64,000 bases of DNA, taken from positions 6,386,001 through 6,450,000 of the forward strand of contig NZ_AP018920.1 in NCBI RefSeq assembly GCF_003945385.1, given 5' to 3'. Position 1 is the first letter of the stretch; every line of letters starts with the position of its first letter. The position numbers were made by a program, and so were the translations under genes. A model generated the notes under the pieces. The model had not been told where the DNA came from and ran no database searches. It saw nothing but the letters and a program-made list of their open reading frames with translations. Source of the DNA: Pseudonocardia autotrophica (GTDB taxonomy: Bacteria; Actinomycetota; Actinomycetes; Mycobacteriales; Pseudonocardiaceae). Below are positions 51,284 to 60,023 of this stretch, piece after piece.

Positions 51284-51526
51284 TCATCCGGCGGCCAGGT
51301 CGGCCCGCAGTCTCGCCTCGTCGACCCGGAAGGAGTCGTGCTCCCGCCCGTCGAGCAGCACCACCGGGACCTGGTCGCCGTACTCGGCGCGCAGGTCGGG
51401 ATCGGAGTCGACGTCCAGCACGTCCCATCCGGTGCCGGTCTCGGCGCACACCCGGCGCAGCACCTCGGCGGCCTCCTCGCAGAGGTGGCAGCCGGCCCGG
51501 GTCAGCAGCCGCACGCGGGCGCTCAC
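51284..51526 (-). CDS. Glutaredoxin-like protein (DUF836 type)
   Basis: An 80-residue thioredoxin-fold protein with redox motif GCHLC (Cys13, Cys16), the cis-Pro in GDQVPVVLLDG, and a normal ending. It matches the small glutaredoxin-like proteins found beside hemA in actinobacteria (M. tuberculosis Rv0508). Mycothiol or thioredoxin reductase may reduce it; partners are unknown. GTG 51526 overlaps the AMP-ligase stop (GTGA), so the three genes 53103 to 49675 form an operon. Confidence 0.88.
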   Translation of the reverse strand: MSARVRLLTRAGCHLCEEAAEVLRRVCAETGTGWDVLDVDSDPDLRAEYGDQVPVVLLDGREHDSFRVDEARLRADLAAG

Positions 51527-53103
51527 ATCCGCGCCAGTGTCCGGCGGGCGATCTTGCCGGTCGGTGTCCGCGGCAGCTCGTCGGCGAAGGCCACGACCGT
51601 GGGCCGCTTGAACCGGGCCAGCCGGGCGGCGCAGTGCTCGTCGACCTGCTCGACGGTCAGCCCGGCCCCCGGGACCGCCACCACGACGGCCTTCACCGCC
51701 TCGCCGGTGCGGTCGTCGGGCACCCCGACGACCGCGACCTCGGCGACCGCGTCCAGCTCGGCGACGACCTGCTCGATCTCGCGCGGATAGACGTTGAACC
51801 CGTTCACGATGACCAGGTCCGACGAACGGTCCACCAGGAACAGGTCGCCGTCGGCGTCGAGGTAGCCGACGTCGGCGGTGGTGAACCAGCCGTCGGCGTC
51901 CGGCCCGCCGGAGCCGTCCGGCCAGTAGCCGGAGAAGAGGTTGGGGCCGCGCAGCGCGATCAGCCCGGTGTCGTCGTCGGGCTCGGAGCCGACCTCGAGT
52001 TCGAGCTCGTCGGGCTCGGGCTCCGGCTCGGGTTCGCTGAGCGGACGGCCGGCGGCGTCGACCAGCCGCAGCTCGATCCCGGGCAGCGGCCGCCCGACCG
52101 ATCCGGGCTTCGCCGGCCGGCCGAGGTCGTTGGTCGTGATCACCGGGCCACCCTCGGACAGGCCGTAGCCCTCGTGCAGCTCCAGACCGGTCGCGCCCCG
52201 GAAGTCCGCCAGCCAGGACGACGGCAGCGGCGCCCCGCCGGAGGTGCACAACCGCACCCCGCCCATCGCCGAGCGGAGCCGATCGGGGCCCTCGGCCGGG
52301 GCGTCACGCAGGTCCAGCAACGAACGGAACAGCGACGGCACCGCGGCGATCACGCTCACCCGTTCCTCGACCACCGTCGCCAGCAGCCGTTCCGGGTCGA
52401 ACGGGCCGGGCAGGACGACCGTCGCGCCCATCCAGCAGACCTGCAGCAATCCCGCCGCGAACCCGTAGACGTGGTAGAGCGGCAGCGCCAGCAGCACCCG
52501 GTCGACCCCGTTCACCGGGGCCGGCCGCAGCTCGGCCGCCTGCGCCCGGTTCGCCAGCAGCGCGCGGTGCGTCAGCTGTACCCCGCGGGGCCGCCCGGTG
52601 GTCCCGGAGGTGAAGACGATCAGCGCGACCCGCTCCGGATCGGCCGGCCCGCCCGTGGCCGGGGCGTCCGGCGCGGGTGCCGCCGGGTCCGGCGGCGGCA
52701 GCAGCCGGGCACCGCAGCCCTGCGCGCAGCCCGCGGCGACCCGGTCACCGGCCGCCGCGACGACGACCACCGGTGCGGCCTGCTCGAACACGATCTCCAG
52801 CTCGCGGGTCACCGATCCGGTGCCGAACGGCACCGCGATCGCATCCGCACGCAACGCGCCGAACACCGCGACGCAGTAGGCCGCGCCGTCCGGCAGGCCG
52901 ATCGCGACCCGGTCACCGGGGCGCACCCCGGCCGCCCGCAGCCGGGCGGCCTCCGCGCTGACCGCTGCGTCCAGGGCCGCCCAGCTCAGGGTCAGCGGGG
53001 CGGCACCGGAGAGATCACGGACGGCGTCGTGTCCGGGGCGCTCGGTTGCGTTGCGGGAGACCAGGTCCGCGAGATGGGCTGGTGCGGGACGGGAACTCGA
53101 CAC
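51523..53103 (-). CDS. AMP-binding acyl-CoA ligase
   Basis: A 526-residue ANL-superfamily ligase. VFTSGTTGRPRGVQLTHRAL is the P-loop, LHEGYGLSEGGPV the A5 motif, DGWFTTADVGYLD and DRSSDLVIVNGFNVYPREIE the hinge, and LPRTPTGKIARRTL ends with the catalytic Lys. It probably makes a fatty or aromatic acyl-CoA. An acidic insertion with an EPEPEPEPDELELE tract, about residues 390-415, lies on the large-domain surface and is odd for the family. The GTG at 53103 has AGGAGGAAG upstream. The promoter lies in the shared region with the sigma gene. Confidence 0.85.
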   Translation of the reverse strand: MSSSRPAPAHLADLVSRNATERPGHDAVRDLSGAAPLTLSWAALDAAVSAEAARLRAAGVRPGDRVAIGLPDGAAYCVAVFGALRADAIAVPFGTGSVTRELEIVFEQAAPVVVVAAAGDRVAAGCAQGCGARLLPPPDPAAPAPDAPATGGPADPERVALIVFTSGTTGRPRGVQLTHRALLANRAQAAELRPAPVNGVDRVLLALPLYHVYGFAAGLLQVCWMGATVVLPGPFDPERLLATVVEERVSVIAAVPSLFRSLLDLRDAPAEGPDRLRSAMGGVRLCTSGGAPLPSSWLADFRGATGLELHEGYGLSEGGPVITTNDLGRPAKPGSVGRPLPGIELRLVDAAGRPLSEPEPEPEPDELELEVGSEPDDDTGLIALRGPNLFSGYWPDGSGGPDADGWFTTADVGYLDADGDLFLVDRSSDLVIVNGFNVYPREIEQVVAELDAVAEVAVVGVPDDRTGEAVKAVVVAVPGAGLTVEQVDEHCAARLARFKRPTVVAFADELPRTPTGKIARRTLARM

Positions 53104-53200
53104 GGGACGTCTTCCTCCTCGGTGCGCGACGTCACCCAGTCTGGCAAACCCCGGGACCGGACACCGCCCGGCGGCGGCACCGCTCGTCGCGCATACGGAC

Positions 53201-53218
53201 CGTGTCGATTCGGACACG
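53201..53218. promoter_or_regulatory. Dyad CGTGTC-N6-GACACG in the 570-bp divergent gap
   Basis: The gap 53104-53673 between the AMP ligase and the sigma-factor gene is the longest regulatory region here. It holds this 6-bp-arm dyad (with GACAC half-sites, the core that WhiA is known to bind) and a possible -10 box TATGCT at 53315-53320. Its right half can be read in frame as an N-terminal extension of the sigma factor from an ATG at 53494. Nothing else is clear. Confidence 0.4.
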
Positions 53219-53673
53219 CTGAGCTAACAGTTCACTGACCGCGCCCAACAGGCCGCTCGACGGAACGGGGCGCGGTGAAAGGCGGCGAGTGCATTGCGCC
53301 ACCGCCTCAACGTTTATGCTCCGCCGCTACACGAGGTTCAACGCGTGAACCGCCGGTTCGTCGCGCGACTCACCCGAGGGAGTGGCATGCAGCTCGTCGC
53401 CAGCGCCCCGCTGCGCCTGCCGCGCCGCACGGCGCGGGGTACCCCGTGCCGCGCCGCCCGTCGGGCGGTCCCGCGACCGGATCACCGGGATCCATGACCC
53501 GGCCGATGCGACCGCAGCGGCTGTTCCGCCCCCGAGAACGCCCCGAGAACGTCCCCCCACGTTCCGCAGAGCACGTCCATTCGCCCGACCCAGCCGTCCG
53601 TCCCGACCGGGCCCCCGATCCCGCTCGAGACCGACCCGACGCCGTCCGCCCCCAGCCGGACGGGGAGGTGTCC

Positions 53674-54483
53674 GTGACTTCAGCGACCTCTGCACCGTCC
53701 GCGCCGACGGGGCCGATCGCGTCCGCTCCCCTCGACGCTCCCCCGCACGACTCCCGGTCCGCCGACTACCCGGCCGGACCGGCCGCCAATCACACGAGCG
53801 GCACCGCCACCCGTCCGGGCCACCCGGGCCGGACCGAGCAGGAGATGCCGTCACCGCGGCGGGCACCGCAGATCTCGCAGGGGCTGCCGCGGCCGGAGCA
53901 GGACCCGGCCGACGAGGCCGCCCGCGCCGTGGAGGACGCCAACAGCTCCTGGGCGCTGGTCGAGGCCTGCCAGGCGGGCGACGCGGCCGCGTTCGGCGAG
54001 CTGTACGAGCGCTACCACGACGTCGTCTTCCGGTACGTGCTGTTCCGGATGGGCGACCGCTCCTTCGCCGAGGACGTCACCCAGGAGACCTTCGTCCGTG
54101 CGCTCCGCCGGATCTCCTCGGTCAGCTACCAGGGCCGTGACATCGGCGCCTGGTTCGTCACCATCGCCCGGAACCTGATCTTCGACTACGTGAAGTCCAG
54201 CCGGTACCGGCTGGAGCAGACCACCTCGGAGATCGCCGACCACTCGCCGGCGACCAGCGGCCCCGAGCAGCAGGTCCTCGACATGGCGACCAACGACGAG
54301 CTGCTGGCCTCGATCGCCAAGCTGAACCCCGATCAGCGCGAGTGCATCCAGTACCGCTTCCTGCGCGGGCTCTCGGTCGCCGAGACCGCCGAGCTCATGG
54401 ACCGCAACGAGGGTGCGGTGAAGGCCCTGCAGCACCGGGCGGTGCGCCGCCTGGCCCAGCTGCTCCCGGACGGACTGCGATGA
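53674..54483 (+). CDS. ECF sigma factor, BldN type
   Basis: A 269-residue extracytoplasmic-function sigma factor. An N-terminal extension of about 85 Pro/Ala/Ser-rich residues precedes sigma-2 (SSWALVEACQAGDAAAFGELYERYHDVVFRYV, AEDVTQETFVRALRRI, GAWFVTIARNLIFDYVKS) and sigma-4 (NPDQRECIQYRFLRGLSVAETAELMDRNEGAVKALQHRAVRRL). The extension, QGRDIGAW and the sigma-4 sequence match Streptomyces BldN, which is made with a pro-sequence and drives the developmental gene bldM and the chaplin/rodlin genes. GTG 53674 follows GGGGAGG; an ATG at 53494 is possible. A membrane protein encoded just downstream is the likely anti-sigma factor. Confidence 0.88.
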   Translation: MTSATSAPSAPTGPIASAPLDAPPHDSRSADYPAGPAANHTSGTATRPGHPGRTEQEMPSPRRAPQISQGLPRPEQDPADEAARAVEDANSSWALVEACQAGDAAAFGELYERYHDVVFRYVLFRMGDRSFAEDVTQETFVRALRRISSVSYQGRDIGAWFVTIARNLIFDYVKSSRYRLEQTTSEIADHSPATSGPEQQVLDMATNDELLASIAKLNPDQRECIQYRFLRGLSVAETAELMDRNEGAVKALQHRAVRRLAQLLPDGLR

Positions 54484-54653
54484 GCGCCTATGCGGCCCGA
54501 ACAGCCGCAACGGGAGAGCAGACGCAGATCACTGCGGTGAACGCACTACTCGATGCGGTGAACGGTCTGGACCCCGTAACCTCCGCGCCGGTCGGTCGTT
54601 GTGCAGACCAGCGCGCTGTGAACGCGCCGACGAGCAGCGCGAGACTGCAGTGA
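54480..54653 (+). CDS. Doubtful 57-aa frame between sigma and anti-sigma genes
   Basis: It starts by an ATGA overlap with the sigma gene and ends by a GTGA overlap with a possible start of the next gene, which makes it look like a coupled small protein. The peptide (MSAYAARTAATGEQTQITAV...) has no recognisable fold. The same DNA holds direct repeats and an ECF-type promoter, so the frame is probably incidental. Confidence 0.25.
   Translation: MSAYAARTAATGEQTQITAVNALLDAVNGLDPVTSAPVGRCADQRAVNAPTSSARLQ
54533..54564 (+). repeat. Direct repeat TGCGGTGAACG, 21 bp apart
   Basis: Two exact 11-bp copies begin at 54533 and 54554, two helical turns apart, just upstream of the ECF-type promoter at 54575. 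They may be an activator site. Confidence 0.45.
54575..54602 (+). promoter_or_regulatory. ECF (BldN-type) promoter before the anti-sigma gene
   Basis: CGTAAC, a 16-bp spacer and CGTTGT. As I recall, this is the promoter form recognised by BldN in Streptomyces, where rsbN has its own BldN-dependent promoter. It would let the sigma factor raise its own inhibitor. Confidence 0.65.
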
Positions 54654-54664
54654 GGACGGGCGGC

Positions 54665-56134
54665 ATGCCGAGGGCATGGGACGACAGGCACCGGGGCGGG
54701 GACGACGTCGACCGGGCCCCGGCGGGCGCGCCCGCGTCGGAGGAGCTGGCGCACGAGATCGCGCTCTCCGCCGCGCTGGACCGCTCGCGTCGTGACCTCT
54801 CACCGGACCCGCACGCCTCGGCCCGGATGCGGCAGCGGCTGTTCGAGGTGCTGGCGCAGGAGGGTGTCGGCCAGCAGCCCGGCCCCGCGTCCCCGTTCGG
54901 CGGGCGCCCCGGGGACCGGGTGGACCACCTGGACCGGTCCGACCTGACCGCGCCGATCGGCCCGCCGATCGCCGACGACCTGGACCACGAGGCCGTCTCG
55001 ACCCGCCGCTCGGCGGGTGAGCACCAGCCGGAGTCCGACGACCCCGGCACCCGCCAGACGCGGCCGCGCCGCGGGCGGCACGTCCTTCCGACCCACCATC
55101 CCGATCACCCCGAGCAGGTCGCGGGCGCCGCGCCCGGCCCCGCCCGGGACACCGACGCGGGACCCGGCCGGGACGAGACCAGCCGGCCGCCGCGGATGCT
55201 GGACCGGCGCAGGCCGAGCGTGCGCAAGCGCTTCGGCGTGATCGTCGGCGGTTTCGCCGCGCTCGCGGTGATCGCCGGGGTCACCTCGACGGTCAGCCGG
55301 GACGCGCTGCCCGGTGACGCCATGTACGGCGTGAAGCGGGCCAGCGAAAGCGTCGGCGGGGTCTTCACCGTCGGCGAGCAGGCCGAGGCCGACCGGCAGC
55401 TCGATCTCGCCCGCTCCCGGGTGGACGAGCTGGAGAACCTGATCGCCCGGGCGACGCCGCCGTCGCCGAACGCGGTCGCCGCCGCCATGAAGGACTTCGA
55501 CCGGGCCACCAGCACCGGCAGCAGGCTGATGCTGACCGGTGCCGGCGCCGAGGGGTCCGACGCGGCCCGGCTCGCGGAGCTGCGCACCTGGGCCGCGGCC
55601 CAGTCCGGCCGGATCACCGGCCTGCAGGAGCAGCTGCCCGCCGAGAGCCGTCCCGAGACGGCCGAGGCGATCCAGCTGCTCGACCGGGTACTCGCCAGGG
55701 CCGAGGCACTGCGCGCGAACACCGGCTGCATCGCCGACAGCGGCGGCACGGTCGACGACCTGGGCCCGGTTCCCGGCGAGTGCCGCACCGGCAGCGGTAC
55801 CGCTCCGGGCGCATCCCGCCAGTCGGCGACCGCCACCCCGGACGGCGCCGGCGCATCCTCCGGCAGCGGCGCACCCAGCTCGGAGACGACCGAGCCGGAG
55901 ACGTCGAGCCCCGGGAGCGGAACCTCCGAGGCGCCGACCAGCACCGGCAGCGGTAGCAGTGAGCCGAACAGCGGCCTGCCGCTGCTCGGTGGTTCCGGCC
56001 CGTCGACGAGCAGCTCGCCGAGCAGCTCGTCGCCGTCGGAGAGCTCGTCGTCGACCCCGTCGGACGACCGGCTGCTGCCGCCGATCACGATCCCGCCGTT
56101 GCTGCCCGGCCTCGGCCCGGTGACGATCGGCTGA
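54665..56134 (+). CDS. DUF5667 membrane protein, likely anti-sigma factor (RsbN-like position)
   Basis: A 489-residue protein with one membrane span near residues 188-208 (VIVGGFAALAVIAGV). The N-terminal 187 residues are cytosolic: a helical start ASEELAHEIALSAALDRSRRDLSPDPHASARMRQRLFEVLA, then a charged linker. Outside follows the DUF5667 region (LPGDAMYGVKRASESV, QLDLARSRVDELENLI), helical and possibly coiled, then a Ser/Thr/Pro-rich tail of about 130 residues. Position directly after a BldN-type sigma gene and the one-span layout point to an RsbN-like anti-sigma factor; this is inference. ATG 54665 has AGGA upstream; GTG 54650 is the alternative. Confidence 0.75.
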   Translation: MPRAWDDRHRGGDDVDRAPAGAPASEELAHEIALSAALDRSRRDLSPDPHASARMRQRLFEVLAQEGVGQQPGPASPFGGRPGDRVDHLDRSDLTAPIGPPIADDLDHEAVSTRRSAGEHQPESDDPGTRQTRPRRGRHVLPTHHPDHPEQVAGAAPGPARDTDAGPGRDETSRPPRMLDRRRPSVRKRFGVIVGGFAALAVIAGVTSTVSRDALPGDAMYGVKRASESVGGVFTVGEQAEADRQLDLARSRVDELENLIARATPPSPNAVAAAMKDFDRATSTGSRLMLTGAGAEGSDAARLAELRTWAAAQSGRITGLQEQLPAESRPETAEAIQLLDRVLARAEALRANTGCIADSGGTVDDLGPVPGECRTGSGTAPGASRQSATATPDGAGASSGSGAPSSETTEPETSSPGSGTSEAPTSTGSGSSEPNSGLPLLGGSGPSTSSSPSSSSPSESSSSTPSDDRLLPPITIPPLLPGLGPVTIG

Positions 56135-56163
56135 GATCCGAGGCACCCCCGTGCGGGTCCGGT

Positions 56164-56183
56164 CCCGGCGTCTCACCGCCGGG
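56164..56183 (+). terminator. Stem-loop after the DUF5667 gene
   Basis: CCCGGCG / CGCCGGG with a TCTCAC loop, 30 bp after the stop. TAGGCT at 56210-56215 in the same gap may be the -10 box for the next gene. Confidence 0.5.
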
Positions 56184-56271
56184 CCGGGCCCGCTCCGCTG
56201 TTCCACCAGTAGGCTGGGACCGCGCCCGGGTACCGCGGGGCGCGTGATGCCGTCGTATCAGGAAGGCCGCC

Positions 56272-57246
56272 GTGGTGAGTGATCCCGGGTCCGTTCCCGA
56301 CGAGGTTCGGGTCGACGCCACCGGCACCGGTGGCGAGACCGGGCTGGCCGAGGAGCCCGGCGTACTCGAACGCGCGACCGCCCTCGATCCGGCCCAGCGT
56401 GCCGGCCAGGCCTCGGCCGCCGCGGCGATCGCGGCGGAGAGCGCGGATCAGCAACCGCCGGATGCCGATGCCCCGCCGCCGGACCTGACCGCGGCCGCGT
56501 TCTTCGACGTCGACAACACGATGATGGTCGGCGCGTCGATCTTCCACTTCGCCCGTGGACTCGCGGCCCGCAAGTTCTTCACCACCTCCGACCTGGCCGG
56601 GTTCGCCTGGCAGCAGCTCAAGTTCCGGATCGGGGGCCGCGAGGACAAGGGCGGTATCGCCGGGCACCGGGACACCGCGCTGTCGTTCGTCGCGGGGCGC
56701 CCGGTCGCCGAGGTGGTCGCGCTCGGCGAGGAGATCTACGACGAGCTGATGGCCGACCGGATCTGGGCCGGCACCCGGGCGCTGGCCCAGATGCACCTCG
56801 ACGCAGGCCAGCGGGTCTGGCTGGTCACCGCGACCCCGGTCGAGCTCGCCCGGATCATCGCCCGCAGGCTCGGCCTGACCGGTGCACTGGGGACCGTCGC
56901 CGAGTCCGAGGACGGGCTCTACACCGGTCGCCTGGTCGGCGAGATCCTGCACGGCCCGGCGAAGGCCCACGCGGTCCGCGCGCTGGCCGCCTCCGAGGGC
57001 CTGGATCTGCGCCGCTGCACCGCGTACTCGGACTCGGTGAACGACGTCCCGATGCTCTCGGCGGTCGGCACCGCGGTCGCGGTGAACCCGGACTCGGAGC
57101 TCCGGGACGTCGCGAAGGCCCGGAGCTGGCAGATCCGCGACTTCCGTACCGGGCGCAAGGCGGCCCGGATCGGCGTGCCGTCGGTACTGGGTGCCGGTGC
57201 GCTGGCCGGAGCGGTCGCCGCCGGGATGGCCTACCGCAAGCGCTGA
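56272..57246 (+). CDS. HAD-IB phosphatase (SerB1 type)
   Basis: A 324-residue HAD-superfamily subclass IB hydrolase, the positional match of M. tuberculosis SerB1 (Rv0505c). A disordered N-terminus of about 75 residues precedes [11 protein letters not shown], with nucleophile Asp80 and acid/base Asp82. Motif II Thr is in [14 protein letters not shown] and motif IV in [12 protein letters not shown]. The C-terminus ends in a glycine/alanine-rich hydrophobic stretch ([18 protein letters not shown]) that may touch the membrane. Phosphoserine is one option; phospholipid head groups or lysophosphatidate are others for this group. GTG 56272 or 56275 follows AGGAAGG. Confidence 0.85.
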   Translation: MVSDPGSVPDEVRVDATGTGGETGLAEEPGVLERATALDPAQRAGQASAAAAIAAESADQQPPDADAPPPDLTAAAFFDVDNTMMVGASIFHFARGLAARKFFTTSDLAGFAWQQLKFRIGGREDKGGIAGHRDTALSFVAGRPVAEVVALGEEIYDELMADRIWAGTRALAQMHLDAGQRVWLVTATPVELARIIARRLGLTGALGTVAESEDGLYTGRLVGEILHGPAKAHAVRALAASEGLDLRRCTAYSDSVNDVPMLSAVGTAVAVNPDSELRDVAKARSWQIRDFRTGRKAARIGVPSVLGAGALAGAVAAGMAYRKR

Positions 57247-57286
57247 CACCGCGCGGCCCACGAGACGCGCGTACCGGCCCGCCGGG

Positions 57287-57685
57287 TCAGCTGTCGCCGC
57301 GGTAGCGCTGCGCGTAGCGGCGGGCCGCCTCCGCGCGTTCCCCGGCCGTCGCCTCGGCGCGGGTGGCCCGGGCGGTCCCGGCCGGGTAGCCCGCCTTCAC
57401 CACCCGGTTCTCCACCGACTCCTCCATCACGAACAGCGCGTACTGCAGCGACACCAGCCAGCCGAGCAGGACCGCGGTCAGCCGCAGCCACAGCGGCCCG
57501 GGGACCAGCAGCATCAGCGGCACCGAGAGCACGCTCAGCATCACCACGGTCCGGCCGAAGTGGCGCAGGTGCCAGGTCCGGCAGGTGGTGTCGTGCAGCA
57601 CCCAGGTCCGGTACCGGGCCGGGAGCGACCCGCCCACCGCGTAGAACAGCCAGCGCAGCGGGCCGGGCCGATGCCGATCGGTCAC
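57287..57685 (-). CDS. DUF5313 small membrane protein
   Basis: A 132-residue protein with WLFYAVGGSLPARYRTWVLHDTTCRTWHLRH at the N-terminus, two membrane spans (about 45-62 and 66-85) and a basic/Ala-rich tail. This matches the DUF5313 family, found in Pseudonocardiaceae and relatives, with no known function. The GTG at 57685 lies four bases beyond the acyltransferase stop, so it is in the same operon. Confidence 0.78.
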   Translation of the reverse strand: MTDRHRPGPLRWLFYAVGGSLPARYRTWVLHDTTCRTWHLRHFGRTVVMLSVLSVPLMLLVPGPLWLRLTAVLLGWLVSLQYALFVMEESVENRVVKAGYPAGTARATRAEATAGERAEAARRYAQRYRGDS

Positions 57686-57689
57686 CCGG

Positions 57690-58658
57690 TCAGCCCAGGA
57701 ACACGTTCCGGCGCTGGGACAGCAGCCGGTACAGGGTGTGCTGGATGGTCTCCCGCACCTGGTCGGTCAGGTTGAAGACCAGCATCGGGTCGTCGGCGTC
57801 GGCCGGCGAGTGCCGATCGGTCGGGATCGGCTCGCCGAACTCGATGTACCACTTCGACGGCAGCGGGATCAGCCCCGCCGGGCCGAGCAGCGGGAAGGTC
57901 GGGGTGATCGGGAAGTAGGGGGCGCCGAACAGCCGGGCCAGCGGGGCCAGATCACCGATCTTCGGGTAGATCTCCTCGGCGCCGACGATCGAGCACGGGA
58001 TGATCGGGACGCCGGTCCGCAGCGCGGCCGACACGAACCCGCCGCGCCCGAAGCGCTGCAGCTTGTAGCGGTCGCGGAACGGCTTGCCGATGCCCTTGAA
58101 GCCCTCCGGGAACACCGCGACCACCTCGCCGGAGCTCATCAGGCGCTCGGCGTCCGGGTTGCAGGCCAGGGTCGCCCCGGACTTGCGGGCCAGCGAGCCG
58201 GAGACCGGCAGCCGGAACATCAGGTCGGCGCCGAGCAGGCGCAGGTGGCGGTGTGCGGGGTGGTCGTCGTGTACGGCGACGGTCGTCATCACCGCGTCCA
58301 GCGGCAGCGTCCCGGAGTGGTTGGCGACCAGCAGCGCCCCGCCGGTCTCCGGGATGTGGTGGGTGCCGATCGTCTCCACCCGGAACCAGCGCTTGTAGAG
58401 CGGGCGCAGCGCGGGCAGCACCATCGCGTCGGTCAGCTCGGCGTCGAAGCCGAAGTCGTCGACCTGGTAGTCCCCGGCGAGCCGGCGACGCAGGAAGTCC
58501 AGCGCCTGCTCGAGCGCGGCCTCCCAGGCGGGCTGGTCCTCGGCGTCGTCGGTCTCCGGTACCGGCGGGACGGCGGCCGGTCGCACCTGCTCCTCGCCGC
58601 GCGCCGCCCGGGCCGGGCCGCGCTCGCCCCTGATCGGGATCACCCGTGCCTCGGTCAT
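57690..58658 (-). CDS. Lysophospholipid acyltransferase (PlsC-like, Rv0502 type)
   Basis: A 322-residue glycerolipid acyltransferase. The acceptor/catalytic motif reads VANHSGTLPLDAV (the common PlsC form is NHxxxxD; here the Asp is two residues further on, as in the Rv0502 group). The second motif is VFPEGFKGIGKPF. A disordered N-terminus of about 50 residues is present. It probably adds a fatty acyl chain to a lysophospholipid or related acceptor at the membrane. ATG 58658 follows GGGAG. Neighbours (epimerase upstream, HAD phosphatase beyond) are the same as in mycobacteria. Confidence 0.88.
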   Translation of the reverse strand: MTEARVIPIRGERGPARAARGEEQVRPAAVPPVPETDDAEDQPAWEAALEQALDFLRRRLAGDYQVDDFGFDAELTDAMVLPALRPLYKRWFRVETIGTHHIPETGGALLVANHSGTLPLDAVMTTVAVHDDHPAHRHLRLLGADLMFRLPVSGSLARKSGATLACNPDAERLMSSGEVVAVFPEGFKGIGKPFRDRYKLQRFGRGGFVSAALRTGVPIIPCSIVGAEEIYPKIGDLAPLARLFGAPYFPITPTFPLLGPAGLIPLPSKWYIEFGEPIPTDRHSPADADDPMLVFNLTDQVRETIQHTLYRLLSQRRNVFLG

Positions 58659-58716
58659 GCCGTTGCTCCCTGTCCTGTCACGCCGCCCGCGCACGTCGTC
58701 CGCTCCGCCCACACGA

Positions 58717-59763
58717 TCAGCGCAACGCTCTGGCCAGGCCGAGCAGCCCGCGCTCGACGGTGGCGATCCGTTCCTGCCCGAGCACCGGCCGCAGGGCCTT
58801 GCCGCGCACGAAGTCGTCGAACGCCTGGGTCGTGGTCCAGCGCGGTTCGAAACCGAAGTCGTCGATCAGCCGGCGCAGCTCCACCACCCGGCCGAAGTTC
58901 AGGAACCGCATCTGCTCCGGTGAGAAGTCCACCACCCGGGCGCCGCGCAGCACCCGGCTGACCGGGCTGACCGCGGTGCTGGGCACCGGGACGGCGATCT
59001 TCCCGGCCCGCCGGATCGCCTGCGACAGCATCAGCACCCCGTGTGCGGCGACGTTGTAGACGCCGGGGAGCTCGTGGGTCGCCGCGCGCTCCAGCACGGC
59101 CAGCCCGTCCTCCTCGTGCAGCAGCTGCATCCGGGCGTCGTAGCCGAGCACGGTCGGCACCACGGGGAGCGCGAAGTAGCGGCTCAGGACGGTGTCGATC
59201 CGGGGCCCGATGAAGTTGGCGAACCGCAGCACGGTGGTCGTGACATCGGGCCGGCGCCGGCTGAAACCGCGCAGGTACCCCTCGATCTCGGCGGCGTCCT
59301 TCGCATAGCCGCCGGACGGCAGGTCCTTCGGCCCGGTCGCCTCGTCGAAGACGGCGGGATCGCGCGGGCTGGAGCCGTACACCGCGGTCGTCGACTTCAG
59401 CACGACCCGCCGCACCGTCGACGCCTTCTGGCACGCGGCGAGCAGCTGCATCGTGCCGATGACGTTCATCTCCTTCATCGTCGCCCGTCCGCCCGACGAC
59501 GCCGGGCTGGCGGAGAGCGACGCGTGCACGACGGTGTCGACGCCTGCGGTGGAGATGACCTTCGAGATCAACGGGTTGCGGATGTCCGCGCGGACGAACT
59601 CGGCCCGGCCCATCCGCCGCAGCAGGTCGCGTGGCGGCGGGACGGTGTCGACGCCGAGCACCCGGTCGATGTCCGGGTTCGCCGCCAGCCGGGCGGCGAG
59701 ATGTCCGCCGAGGAACCCGCTCACACCGGTGACCAGCACGACGTTCGGAGTCGGCTGGGACAT
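58717..59763 (-). CDS. NAD-dependent epimerase/dehydratase (Rv0501/GalE2 type)
   Basis: A 348-residue extended SDR. VTGVSGFLGGHLA binds NAD, ADIRNPLI and LKSTTAVYG follow, and PSGGYAKDAAEIEGY stands at the active site. Tyr is present but the Lys four residues on is Ala (YAKDA), so ordinary UDP-sugar epimerase chemistry is doubtful. Mycobacterial Rv0501, called galE2, has a similar sequence as I recall. FRGKALRP-like ends and the RPDVTTTVLRFANFIGPR substrate loop are conserved. ATG 59763 follows GGGAGG. The operon continues with the acyltransferase 58 bp on. Confidence 0.82.
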   Translation of the reverse strand: MSQPTPNVVLVTGVSGFLGGHLAARLAANPDIDRVLGVDTVPPPRDLLRRMGRAEFVRADIRNPLISKVISTAGVDTVVHASLSASPASSGGRATMKEMNVIGTMQLLAACQKASTVRRVVLKSTTAVYGSSPRDPAVFDEATGPKDLPSGGYAKDAAEIEGYLRGFSRRRPDVTTTVLRFANFIGPRIDTVLSRYFALPVVPTVLGYDARMQLLHEEDGLAVLERAATHELPGVYNVAAHGVLMLSQAIRRAGKIAVPVPSTAVSPVSRVLRGARVVDFSPEQMRFLNFGRVVELRRLIDDFGFEPRWTTTQAFDDFVRGKALRPVLGQERIATVERGLLGLARALR

Positions 59764-60023
59764 GGAGCGACCTCCCTGGACCTCACCGGGCGGTGCCGGC
59801 TGGGGCGTGCCGGCTCGGGCGGAGCCTGCTGCACACGACGACGACGGCGGCGGCGGACGGTGCAGGCAGGCGGGCGGACCCGGATCCCCGGGCCGGGCGA
59901 GCATCGTCGCTGCTCCGACCGATCTCCCGGGCCGGGGGCCGATGGTAGTCCGACTCGCCGTCCGGGGCACTCGCCGGCGCATGCGAAACGTGTGACGTGT
60001 GGGTGAATCAGACCGCACAACGA

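Noticed and set aside
54480..54653. A translated 57-aa coupled peptide
   Set aside because: The overlaps look convincing, but the same DNA carries direct repeats and an ECF promoter, and the peptide has no recognisable pattern. It is kept only as a low-confidence feature.
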